64,000 nt of DNA. Origin: Aquiflexum lacus (GTDB taxonomy: Bacteria > Bacteroidota > Bacteroidia > Cytophagales > Cyclobacteriaceae). The position numbers were made by a program, and so were the translations under genes. The notes under the pieces were generated by a model, which ran no database searches, had not been told where the DNA came from, and was given only the letters and a program-made list of their open reading frames with translations. Of the stretch, positions 55,495 to 64,000 are shown piece after piece; positions within the stretch are counted from its first letter, which is position 1, and every line of letters starts with the position of its first letter. Location of the stretch: contig NZ_JABFHF010000002.1 of NCBI RefSeq assembly GCF_015476655.1, forward strand, positions 1 to 64,000, given 5' to 3'.

Positions 55495-57288
55495 ATGTAT
55501 AACATAGAAGAACTAAGAATCAGACTTCTTTCTGAATTGAAAGACATTGCTGAGGAGTTAGGTGTTAAAAATTTCAAAACACTTAAAAAAGACGACCTTG
55601 TTTACGCCATTTTAGACCAACAGGCGATCACTCCCGAGCAGGCCATGCCAAAAAAGAAGCCTTCATCAGTAGATTCAGAAAAATCAGAAAAGGAAAATAC
55701 ACCGGCTTCTGAAGCAGTAACCGAATCACCCAAATCCAAATCAGCTGAAAGCCAGTCAAAATTCAAAAGGGAGAATGTAACAGCATTGCCCAAAGAAAAG
55801 GAAACTCAAAGCGATCCTCCTAAACAGGAAGAACCCAAGAAAAAACAGGTAGAGCCTAAGAAAAAACCTGAAGCTCCAAGAGTAGAGAAGGTAGCTCCAA
55901 AAGAGCCTGAAGTTAAACCTGAAGTTAAAAAAGCTTCCAATCCTCCTGTGCATCAACCTTTGCCGAATCAAGAAGAAAAGCCAAAATTTATCAGACCCAG
56001 AAGGAAAGTTGTAGATGATCCTGAGCCGATTGCTTCACCTGCACAAAGTTCTGTTTCAGATTCAGAAGTGGAGCTTCCCCGAAGAAAGAATTTCAAAAAT
56101 ATAGATGAAGTTCATATTCCTTCGGCTGAAATGGTTCCTTCCAAAAGGAAGCCTTATGTCAGTGTAAAAGAATTCGAAGGAATTATTGAAAACGAAGGTG
56201 TTTTGGAAATAATGCCTGAGAGTTATGGGTTTATGCGCTCATTGGACTACAACTACCTAGCCTCACCGGATGATATCTATGTGTCCCCCTCCCAAATCAA
56301 ACTATTTGGTTTAAAAACCGGGGATCATATCAAAGGTACGATTCGCCCACCGAAAGAGGGGGAAAAGTATTTTGCCCTTTTAAAAGTTATTACTGTCAAC
56401 GGTAAGACATCAGAAGAAATCAGGGACAGAATTCCCTTTGAATATTTAACTCCTTTATTCCCAGAAGAGAGATTAAATCTTTCTACAAAATCAGATAATT
56501 ATTCTACCAGAATTTTAGACCTCTTTGCTCCTATTGGTAAAGGGCAGCGGGGAATGATTGTCGCCCAGCCAAAAACAGGTAAGACAGTTCTGTTGCAAAA
56601 AATAGCAAATGCTATAGCTGAGAATCATCCTGAGGTTCACTTGATGATTCTCTTGATAGATGAAAGACCTGAAGAAGTGACAGAGATGGCACGGTCAGTG
56701 AAAGCTGAGGTAATCTCTTCCACCTTTGATGAACAAGCAGACAGACATGTGAAAGTTGCTACCATAGTTTTGGAAAAAGCCAAGAGAATGGTGGAATGTG
56801 GGCATGATGTAGTGATTCTGCTGGATTCTATCACCAGATTGGCAAGGGCATATAATACAGTGGTCCCATCTTCAGGTAAAATCCTATCAGGTGGTGTCGA
56901 TGCTAACGCATTGCACAAGCCAAAAAGATTCTTTGGTGCCGCAAGAAATGTGGAAAATGGTGGTTCTTTGACCATTATTGCAACAGCTTTGGTTGAAACC
57001 GGTTCCAAAATGGATGAAGTGATCTTTGAAGAATTCAAAGGAACAGGAAACATGGAATTGGCCTTGGACAGAAAGCTTTCCAACAGAAGGATTTATCCTG
57101 CCATCGATGTACCTGGATCAGGAACAAGAAGAGAAGATCTATTGATGGACAAAGAGGAGATGCAGCGCGTTTGGATACTTAGAAAACTCATGTCAGACAT
57201 GACTTCCCAAGAAGCCATGGAATTCATTTTACAAAGGATGAAAGGTACCCGGGACAATGTTGAGTTTTTAATCAGTATGAATAGCTAA
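55495..57288 (+). CDS. rho: Transcription termination factor Rho (with disordered insert)
   Basis: Rho is the RNA-dependent ATPase that terminates transcription. The 597-residue protein has an N-terminal helical domain (1-50), a Lys/Pro/Glu-rich disordered insert (about 52-200) and the cold-shock RNA-binding domain (about 220-300). The ATPase domain has Walker A AQPKTGKT near 360, [16 protein letters not shown], and the [22 protein letters not shown] signature. Escherichia coli Rho is about 419 residues; the insert explains the extra length and is typical of Bacteroidota. It has its own 5' leader and a terminator. Confidence 0.96.
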   Translation: MYNIEELRIRLLSELKDIAEELGVKNFKTLKKDDLVYAILDQQAITPEQAMPKKKPSSVDSEKSEKENTPASEAVTESPKSKSAESQSKFKRENVTALPKEKETQSDPPKQEEPKKKQVEPKKKPEAPRVEKVAPKEPEVKPEVKKASNPPVHQPLPNQEEKPKFIRPRRKVVDDPEPIASPAQSSVSDSEVELPRRKNFKNIDEVHIPSAEMVPSKRKPYVSVKEFEGIIENEGVLEIMPESYGFMRSLDYNYLASPDDIYVSPSQIKLFGLKTGDHIKGTIRPPKEGEKYFALLKVITVNGKTSEEIRDRIPFEYLTPLFPEERLNLSTKSDNYSTRILDLFAPIGKGQRGMIVAQPKTGKTVLLQKIANAIAENHPEVHLMILLIDERPEEVTEMARSVKAEVISSTFDEQADRHVKVATIVLEKAKRMVECGHDVVILLDSITRLARAYNTVVPSSGKILSGGVDANALHKPKRFFGAARNVENGGSLTIIATALVETGSKMDEVIFEEFKGTGNMELALDRKLSNRRIYPAIDVPGSGTRREDLLMDKEEMQRVWILRKLMSDMTSQEAMEFILQRMKGTRDNVEFLISMNS

Positions 57289-57896
57289 TCAAAAAAAACT
57301 ACATATAATTTTAAATAGTCCTGTTTTTTTAATGGGGCTATTTTTTTTGTCATTTCTATAGTGTGAAAACTCGAATTTTAAATTTTATGTCTATTTATAG
57401 TTATACTATTTACTTGAAAATTAAATTTGCCTCGCTTATTTTAATATATAATTGACAAATGTAATGTTCTTCGCATTTTAATGCCTTGATTTTAGGAAAT
57501 CAAAAAGGTTAATTCCATTTTTACACTACTTAGATAGTGCACCTTTCACCCAAGGTAAGTAAGTTATTATATCAAAAGGTAATAGGTTGGGAAATTTAGG
57601 TTTCTTCATCCCGGTTTATCATTAATTTTAAATTAAGTTTGGTCACCTCTACTATATCTAAATAAAAATTTCACCCCAAATTTTACCTTTATAAATCAAC
57701 ATTTCGGATTAAATTGTTGAATATATTGGGTAAAAAATAATATAATAAACCTACTTTATTAAGTTCTAGCGTTTAAAAATGATTGACTATGCTTCAATTC
57801 TTTCCCATAAAATCAAACAAGATCCATTTATAATGGTTATGCAAATAATTACCTCAACCTTTTAAAAGATTGCATTTAAATCACCCAAAGTTTAAA
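57289..57896. other. Intergenic region, 608 bp
   Basis: The first 60 bp hold the rho terminator. The rest is AT-rich, without a supported gene or RNA. The long spacer before the glycine-rich gene probably carries its promoter and a long leader, but I see no clear -7 element. Confidence 0.5.
57313..57350 (+). terminator. Terminator of rho
   Basis: Nine-bp arms (57313-57321 and 57335-57343, one G-T pair) are followed by a T-run, 25 nt after the rho stop. Confidence 0.85.
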
Positions 57897-60239
57897 ATGA
57901 AATCAGTTTGTGTAAAAATGCTTTCCGGCATTTGCCTATTACTTTTCTTCATTCGTCCGGTATTTTCTCAGACCTATACCACCTCAGGTCTTAGTACAAA
58001 CTGGAATGATGCGGCAGCTTGGGTGAAGACTAATCCAGATGGATGTCCTACTCAAAATGCAGCTAATGTACCTCCACTGGGGCCTGTTTGGAATCCTAAT
58101 TGCCCTATAAAAATAGTAATTAACCACCCAATTGAAAGAGTTGGAAATACAAATATCGGGAGTGGAAATATGGCTTCCTTAACAGTCAATTCGGGAGGCG
58201 AAGTAAATTTTTCGGGGAACCTAACAGTAAATAATAGTGGTGGAAATCTTTTTAATTTTCAGATTAATGACGGAGGTAGGTTTTTAGTAGGGGGAACTTT
58301 AGGAATTCGTGCTGGGGCAACATTTAATGTGGTCAATGCATCAAATTTAGAACCACAAACTTTTGTCCAAGTCAATGACCTCACTTTTTTAAATTCCGGT
58401 TCAGGCCAAGCTGTCAATGTAGGTGAGAACACAATTTTCATTGTAATAGATCAAACACGTTTAGAAGGAGGCGGTGCTTTAAACATTCAAGGGGAATTCA
58501 ATACAAATACACTTAATTCAACTAATTCTGGTGGAAGTCAAGTAAATGTTTCTGGAGATGGTATAATTAGGGCTACTGGAAACATGCAAATTAATGGATT
58601 TCCTATGCATTTGTCAGGTAGTGCAGGTGTAGTAGTAGGAGGAACTTTAACGATTACGAATAGTGGAAACAGTTCTTTGAACTTGAATGGACCAGATACC
58701 AATTTCATTGTTCTTTCAAGTGGTTCGTCTATTGCGGCCGGAAAAACACCAACAGGATCTTGTTTCCAGTCCCCTGAAAATGACAATACCTGTTCTTCTT
58801 CGGCTTGTTTAGAAACTATTATTTTACCTGGTTCAGAAACTACGTTTGAGAGGGTTTTTATTATTCGTTGTAATACTTCTTGGAATATTCCTGGCACTAA
58901 TGAAAATGAAGAACCCGTCGATGAAGCAGAGGTCCTGATTGTGGCCGGAGGCGGTGGAGGAGGAAGAGGTACAAGTGCTGGAGGAGGAGGAGCCGGTGGG
59001 CTGATTTACATTACTTCCGAATTGTTGCCTTTTGGAACAGTTGAATCTGTAATTGTGGGTAAAGGTGGAATTGGGTCTACAAATACTAATGCTAGTGGAC
59101 GTAATGGATCAGAATCATCTTTCCTTGGATTAATAGTCAGTGGAGGAGGAGGGGGAGGTTCTACAAATTCAGGTGTAAGAACTGGTAATTCTGGCGGTTC
59201 TGGTGGGGGAGGAGCTGCTTCGAATGATGTTAGAAATGATTCTAATTCTGGTGGAAATGCATTGGGTGGATCAAATGAAAGTCTTTCACCTGGGTTAGGG
59301 AGTAATGGTGGAACTGGTAATAGACAAGGAAACAGTAATAATAGAGGAGGAGGTGGAGGCGGTGGAGCTTCCGGTGATGGTGATGATGGGAACGGAAATT
59401 CCGGAGGAAATGGTGGTTCAGGTATAAGTAAAAATATTACTGGAAGTTCTGTTATCTATTCAGCTGGAGGTGGTGGTATTGGTAATACAACTAATGGTGT
59501 TGGAGGTTCTTCTGGTATTGGTGGTACAGCCAATGGAACAGGGGCAAATAGAAATGGGAGACAAAACACAGGCTCAGGGGGAGGTGCAACCACCTCTGGA
59601 AATGGTGGTGCCGGAGCCAACGGCATTGTTATTGTCAGGCAGACATTTAGAATTTTGCCGGTAGAATACCTTCATTTTGATGTGAATTTCAAAAGTGAGG
59701 AGCGTACGGTGGATTTAAATTGGGCAACTGGCAAGGAATGGGAAAGCTCCCATTTTGAAATCTTTAGATCGATAGGAAATATTAGAGATTGGAAAAGCTT
59801 GGGAGATGTCAATGCAATGGGTTGGTCAAATAGTCCTGTTGATTATATGTTTACCGATTCACAACTGCCTCTTGCAGGAGGAATGGTTTATTATCAACTC
59901 AAACAAGTGGATCTGGATGGTCAATTCTCGATGAGTAAAATTGTTTCGGTTAGAATACCTCCCACGCAAGAAAATGGCAGAATTTGGGTAGTTTATCCAA
60001 ATCCTACCCATGGTGACAAATTGAATATTGAATTGCTGAATTTGAATGGCCTTAGAGACGAGAAAATACAAATTAAGTTAATTCATCCGAATGGCTTCAT
60101 TAGAAATTTTGAAGGGGTCAATTTAGATTTACTTTCCGAAAATATCTTATCACATTTAAAAATCACTTCAAAAGGAGTTTATATGCTCGTGATATCCAAT
60201 GGAAGTGAAATAGAATACCATCGACTTATTTTCAGGTAG
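57897..60239 (+). CDS. Glycine-rich secreted protein with T9SS sorting domain (copy 1)
   Basis: The 780-residue protein has a signal peptide (MKSVCVKMLSGICLLLFFIRPVFSQ). An N-terminal beta-repeat domain follows (about 26-300), rich in Asn, Gly and Ser. A glycine-rich domain (about 345-580) has VLIVAGGGGGGRGTSAGGGG and many GGxGGxG runs. A pre-C-terminal domain (about 585-690, ILPVEYLHFDVNF) and a T9SS type A sorting domain end it (VYPNPTHGDKLNIELLN to GVYMLVISNGSEIEYHRLIFR). It should be exported through the outer membrane and anchored or released. I use the ATG at 57897. It is the first of three related genes. Confidence 0.9.
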   Translation: MKSVCVKMLSGICLLLFFIRPVFSQTYTTSGLSTNWNDAAAWVKTNPDGCPTQNAANVPPLGPVWNPNCPIKIVINHPIERVGNTNIGSGNMASLTVNSGGEVNFSGNLTVNNSGGNLFNFQINDGGRFLVGGTLGIRAGATFNVVNASNLEPQTFVQVNDLTFLNSGSGQAVNVGENTIFIVIDQTRLEGGGALNIQGEFNTNTLNSTNSGGSQVNVSGDGIIRATGNMQINGFPMHLSGSAGVVVGGTLTITNSGNSSLNLNGPDTNFIVLSSGSSIAAGKTPTGSCFQSPENDNTCSSSACLETIILPGSETTFERVFIIRCNTSWNIPGTNENEEPVDEAEVLIVAGGGGGGRGTSAGGGGAGGLIYITSELLPFGTVESVIVGKGGIGSTNTNASGRNGSESSFLGLIVSGGGGGGSTNSGVRTGNSGGSGGGGAASNDVRNDSNSGGNALGGSNESLSPGLGSNGGTGNRQGNSNNRGGGGGGGASGDGDDGNGNSGGNGGSGISKNITGSSVIYSAGGGGIGNTTNGVGGSSGIGGTANGTGANRNGRQNTGSGGGATTSGNGGAGANGIVIVRQTFRILPVEYLHFDVNFKSEERTVDLNWATGKEWESSHFEIFRSIGNIRDWKSLGDVNAMGWSNSPVDYMFTDSQLPLAGGMVYYQLKQVDLDGQFSMSKIVSVRIPPTQENGRIWVVYPNPTHGDKLNIELLNLNGLRDEKIQIKLIHPNGFIRNFEGVNLDLLSENILSHLKITSKGVYMLVISNGSEIEYHRLIFR

Positions 60240-60517
60240 CTTTGGAGTTTTTTTTTCTGATTAAATAAAGCTTAGCGCATTGTTTCAAAGCTTCTCGAGA
60301 GTTCTTAAACTGATATTAATCAATAATTTAACGAAATATTGAATCATTCTTTGAATAAAGCATTTTTAAGTTTTAATTGCATTATAATTATCATCCCAAA
60401 TAATTCCTTTGCTCTTAAAATAGATAACGAAAACGTTAATCTCCCATTGTTATCTTTTTATTTTAAGCGATTGGCAATTAAAATACTTAATAGTTTAGAG
60501 TTGATCTGGAACTTGGT

Positions 60518-62761
60518 ATGAAGACCAAAATATTTTTGTGTTTTTTATTTTTATTGGTGTCACTCTTTTTTGATTCAAAAGAGCTTGCCGCCCAATGTAC
60601 TTCCTGTACCGTAATTATTGATGGCAATGCTGCTCCTGATGGAGTAATCAGTAATGGCAGCATTGTATGCATTACTGGAAACAGAACTTCTCAAGTACTT
60701 TTTAACAACAGTAGCAACATTAGAATCTGTATTGGCAATGGAGCTTCTTGGAATGGATCCTTCAGCCAATTATCCAGTTTAAGCAGTTTAGATAATTTCG
60801 GTGAGATACAGATCAACAATGATTTTAATGGAAACTGGACCATCAACAATTACAGGTTGATGACTTTTTCCGGTAATATCAATTCCAATAAGTCCATCTA
60901 TAATTACGGAGAAATGATCATCCCGGGAGGTTTGAATGTCAGCAGTAATGCTACATTCTTTAGTAATGGAATTCTATCGATTGGAGGAGCTGTTAATTTC
61001 AACAGCAACTCCAATGTTTCATTGGAAGGAAATACAGCTATCGGAGGCTCAGTTAACATTAATTCGAATGTATCAGTCAATTTCTCTGGTAACCTTTCTA
61101 TAGGAGGTGCTCTTCAACTCAATAGTAATAGTGGGATTTACAATTTAAACTCCAACAGGTGTAATAGTATTTCGGTAGCCGGGGCATTCAACAATAATGG
61201 GATAATCAGCGGAAATAATCTGAATAGCTCCGGATCTCCATTGCGCCTTAATAAAGCACCCTCTGGAAATGTATTGTCTGGTGGAGCTGCAGTAGGTAAT
61301 TGTCCTTTTCAGGAATGTTTGCAAACTGAAATCATAGAGACCCCTTCTGGTTACGATGCAGTTTATATCTATAGGTGTTCAGATACTTTCACGATGCCCT
61401 CTATTGGGCTTGCCGAAGAAATTGTAGATGTCATGGTGGCAGTCGTAGCTGGAGGGGGTGGGGCCGGTCGCGGAGAAGCAGCAGGAGGCGGGGGCGCAGG
61501 AGCCATTTCAAATAGGGACGGACTGCCTTTAATCGTGGGAGCCTCTTATCCCGTTGCCGTTGGAAGTGGTGGAACAGGATCAAATTCGCTAAATCAAAGA
61601 GGTGCGAACGGGACCCTATCCTCCTTTTTAGGTATAAATTCTTTTGGCGGTGGTGGGGGCGGTTCTTCATCAGCTGCTGCGAGAAATGGCTCAGCAGGAG
61701 GTTCAGGAGGAGGTGCAGCTGCAAATAACAATCCTGGAAATGGTCAGGGAACAAGAGGAGGAAACTCTGGAAATCAGACAAATTCAGGTGGTAATGGCAG
61801 AAGAGGAGGCAATGGCAACCAACTTAATGGCGGCGGCGGTGGGGGTGCAGGTGGTCCCGGGTCAAATGGAGCAAATAACAATCCGGGTAATGGTGGGAAT
61901 GGTGTGGGTTTGAATATTCTGTTGAATATTCCCAATGTCCAAAATAGCTTTGCCGGTGGAGGAGGATCCACAGGAAGGAACCCTGCTCAAATTTATGGTG
62001 CTGGTACAGGAGGTTCTTTTTCTGGGATTTCATTGGGAGGAGATGGTGATGGCTCTGTGGGAGTAGGGATAGGTGGAAGCGGCAGAGCAAATACAGGTTC
62101 TGGAGGAGGAGCCGGAAGGAATAATGGTGGAGCAGGTTCTGCCGGTATGGTTATTATCCGGATTTCTTACCGGATTTTACCGGTTGAATACCTTTATTTT
62201 GATGCTTTTTTTAAAAGGGAGACCAAATCGGTTGACTTAAAGTGGTCAACTGCCAAAGAGCTGGGTAATTCCCATTTTGAAATTCAAAGATCGCTACAAA
62301 ATATAAATAATTGGGAAGTGATAGGAAATGAACCTGGATTGGGCTGGTCGGATAATCCTGTTGCATATGTGTTTAGTGATGATAACTTACCACTGATAGG
62401 TAATTTTGCTTATTATCGAATCAGGCAGTTTGATGTCAATGGTAACGCTAGTTTGTCAAAAACAATATCTGTTCGCCTACCATCCCTAAATCAAGTGAAC
62501 GGTGTTTGGCGAGCTTTCCCGAATCCCAATAGCGGTGAAAGGTTTAGCTTGGAATTGATCAATGAAAAAGAATACAATGGGGAGGATTTAACGGTAAAAC
62601 TTATTTCGCCTACAATGGTAAATAGAGTAATTAAAGGTAAGAATCTCCGTGAGATTTCGGGATTAATCTTGGAAGAGTTTCAAAATGTTTCAAGAGGGAT
62701 TTATCTCCTCGAGATTACTTGGGGTCAGAAGGCAGAATATTTGAAAATTATGAAACAATGA
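60518..62761 (+). CDS. Glycine-rich secreted protein with T9SS sorting domain (copy 2)
   Basis: The 747-residue protein has a signal peptide (MKTKIFLCFLFLLVSLFFDSKELAAQ) and an Asn/Ser-rich beta-repeat domain (about 30-260) with recurring SIGGAVNFNSNSN-like units. A glycine-rich domain (about 305-550) begins VVAGGGGAGRGEAAGGGG. The pre-C-terminal and sorting domains (from RILPVEYLYFDAFFKRETKSVDLKW to GIYLLEITWGQKAEYLKIMKQ) are clearly homologous to copy 1, for example SHFEIQRS against SHFEIFRS. It therefore arose by duplication. The gap to copy 1 is 278 bp, with no obvious terminator. Confidence 0.9.
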   Translation: MKTKIFLCFLFLLVSLFFDSKELAAQCTSCTVIIDGNAAPDGVISNGSIVCITGNRTSQVLFNNSSNIRICIGNGASWNGSFSQLSSLSSLDNFGEIQINNDFNGNWTINNYRLMTFSGNINSNKSIYNYGEMIIPGGLNVSSNATFFSNGILSIGGAVNFNSNSNVSLEGNTAIGGSVNINSNVSVNFSGNLSIGGALQLNSNSGIYNLNSNRCNSISVAGAFNNNGIISGNNLNSSGSPLRLNKAPSGNVLSGGAAVGNCPFQECLQTEIIETPSGYDAVYIYRCSDTFTMPSIGLAEEIVDVMVAVVAGGGGAGRGEAAGGGGAGAISNRDGLPLIVGASYPVAVGSGGTGSNSLNQRGANGTLSSFLGINSFGGGGGGSSSAAARNGSAGGSGGGAAANNNPGNGQGTRGGNSGNQTNSGGNGRRGGNGNQLNGGGGGGAGGPGSNGANNNPGNGGNGVGLNILLNIPNVQNSFAGGGGSTGRNPAQIYGAGTGGSFSGISLGGDGDGSVGVGIGGSGRANTGSGGGAGRNNGGAGSAGMVIIRISYRILPVEYLYFDAFFKRETKSVDLKWSTAKELGNSHFEIQRSLQNINNWEVIGNEPGLGWSDNPVAYVFSDDNLPLIGNFAYYRIRQFDVNGNASLSKTISVRLPSLNQVNGVWRAFPNPNSGERFSLELINEKEYNGEDLTVKLISPTMVNRVIKGKNLREISGLILEEFQNVSRGIYLLEITWGQKAEYLKIMKQ

Positions 62762-63038
62762 TTCTTTCAAAATTTTTTGTGGTTTAGGAATACCATTTGG
62801 TAATTTTTGATTTTATACTTTATGGTTCAGATTTTTTAGTGTGAATCAAAAAAGATAGACGAATAAATGCATTTTAATGGCACAAATAATCTTTTTATAT
62901 TTTCTTAAAAATGTTTTTGCTATATTAATAGCCATATAATCCCCTAGTGATTTCGACAGTTGACATTGACTAAAGCCTATTAAACCCCTCTTATTTCTTA
63001 AACAAATATTTGTATACCAAGAAATTAAGGAATCCTGG

Positions 63039-64000
63039 ATGAATAATAAAATTACGCTTACCCAATTTATACTCCTATTTGCTGTTTTTTTTGGTAGCAA
63101 TCTAAGTGCATTTGGACAATGCAATAGTCCTGTTGTTTTCAATAGTCCTGGGGAAAACACTTTTTTTGTTCCTGCCGGTGTCAATTCCTTGATTGTTGAA
63201 GTTTGGGGTGCAGGTGGAGGTGGTGGCGGGAGAACAGAAAACGGTACCGGCGGCGGTGGCGGAGGTGGAGGCTATTCAAGAAGCGAAATCATAGTTATTT
63301 CAGGTTCAGTTTATACCGTTTGGGTTGGTGCCGGTGGTCTTTCTAGTATCAATGGTGAAGATTCATGGGTTGCGCCTACAGATGATATAACCAATAGAAT
63401 AGTTTTGGCCAAAGGCGGTGAAACTCCGGGGATCAATACTCCTGCCGGAGGACTTGGAGGATCATCTGCAAATGGTATTGGAACTTTTAGGTTCAGTGGT
63501 GGGAATGGAGCTACTGCAGCTGCCAATGCTGGAGGAGGTGGTGGTTCATCAGCAGGTATTGGAATAGATGGGAATCCTGCGACGGACCGAGAAGGTGCCA
63601 ACGCCCCGAGAGGAGGAGGCCCCGGAGGGGATGGCGCAAATGGTAATAATCGACCTGGAAATTCACCTTTTGAAGGACCGGGAGGTGGCGGGGGCGGTGC
63701 AAGAGGCGCCAACCAAAACGGTGGGGATGGAAGCGATGGAAGGGTCAGTATTTCCTATACTTGTCAGTTTTTTGTTGGAGGAATCCTATTGGATGATGGT
63801 GCAGTTACAGGGACCACAATCATAGAGTTTTCTTCTCCGGGTTTGAATTCTTGGACTGCTCCAAAAGGGCTTACTGAGTTTGACTTGTTTGTAGTTGGAG
63901 GCGGCGGCGGCGGCGGTTTTGGAAATGCAGCAGGAGGTGGAGGTGCAGGGGGTGTGTCTCTGGCTAGTTTCAGTAATATTAACGGAGGACAGGGATTTGT
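63039..64000 (+). CDS. Glycine-rich secreted protein (copy 3, partial)
   Basis: The frame opens at the ATG at 63039 and is still open at the window end (320 codons seen). It has a signal peptide (about 1-26, ending SAFGQ), then two glycine-rich domains in sequence. The first starts FFVPAGVNSLIVEVWGAGGGGGG and the second FDLFVVGGGGGGGFGNAAGGG. It lacks the Asn-rich repeat region before them. The expected T9SS domain is beyond the window. It is a more distant relative of copies 1 and 2. Confidence 0.85.
   Translation, partial: MNNKITLTQFILLFAVFFGSNLSAFGQCNSPVVFNSPGENTFFVPAGVNSLIVEVWGAGGGGGGRTENGTGGGGGGGGYSRSEIIVISGSVYTVWVGAGGLSSINGEDSWVAPTDDITNRIVLAKGGETPGINTPAGGLGGSSANGIGTFRFSGGNGATAAANAGGGGGSSAGIGIDGNPATDREGANAPRGGGPGGDGANGNNRPGNSPFEGPGGGGGGARGANQNGGDGSDGRVSISYTCQFFVGGILLDDGAVTGTTIIEFSSPGLNSWTAPKGLTEFDLFVVGGGGGGGFGNAAGGGGAGGVSLASFSNINGGQGF

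Noticed and set aside
58900-59640. Tandem repeats or a CRISPR-like array in the glycine-rich genes
   Set aside because: The repeats are irregular Gly codons inside a continuous frame, with no constant repeat length or spacers.
63311-63712. Pro/Ala-rich minus-strand open frame in the glycine-rich gene
   Set aside because: Gly codons read in reverse give Pro and Ala codons, so this is a shadow of the glycine-rich sequence.

Overview
The window looks like a chromosomal segment of a member of the Bacteroidota, most likely order Cytophagales, family Cyclobacteriaceae (inference). Support: AT-rich DNA; promoters of the Bacteroidota type (TTTG, 19-20 bp, TAnnTTTG) in front of both tRNA genes and several CDSs; two Type IX secretion system (T9SS) parts, PorE-like and PorZ; secreted proteins with T9SS C-terminal sorting domains; a lineage-type Rho and IF-2 with long disordered inserts; DUF4252, DUF2807 and AAA_14/DUF4143 genes. 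I see no prophage, insertion sequence, rRNA operon or CRISPR array.

Layout. 1-10 kb: the tail of an unknown CDS, a large hybrid histidine kinase, a secreted coiled-coil protein, ClpB, a PNPOx-family protein, a free-standing DUF5706 membrane protein (the domain of Pycsar TM effectors), an unknown protein, a P-loop gene stub and tRNA-Ala. 10-20 kb: recR-clpS, a Na+/solute symporter, an XRE regulator, an alkyltransferase-like protein, a MscS channel, an SDR, two small secreted proteins, PorE, a conserved small protein and an AAA_14 ATPase with two palindromes at its promoter. 20-30 kb: a two-gene Fe-S oxidoreductase, tRNA-Phe, an ECF sigma operon with two DUF4252 proteins, an S4 pseudouridine synthase, and a tight operon of arginase-like protein, cytochrome b5-like protein, amino-sugar kinase and MurQ. 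30-44 kb: nqrF, accD, cstA, an outer-membrane protein with a vanadium-haloperoxidase/PAP2 lipoprotein, a 56-bp perfect palindrome, a PAS stub, and rimP-nusA-infB.

44-64 kb: the rod-shape operon mreBCD-mrdA-rodA, an HD-domain protein, an unknown 386-aa protein, ferredoxin-tdk-porZ-recO, rho, and then three consecutive glycine-rich secreted proteins. The first two carry T9SS sorting domains; the third runs off the window.

How the genes fit together. The clearest functional theme is the cell envelope: peptidoglycan elongation (mre/mrd/rodA), amino-sugar recycling (MurQ plus kinase), Type IX secretion (PorE, PorZ) and its likely cargo (the glycine-rich tandem array). Core information processing (rimP-nusA-infB, rho, recR, recO, two tRNAs) is interleaved. 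The items most worth a second look are the glycine-rich T9SS array, the separately encoded HD and DUF5706 halves of a domain pair that is often fused, the operator-like palindromes at the AAA_14 gene, and several enzymes that lack family-defining residues.
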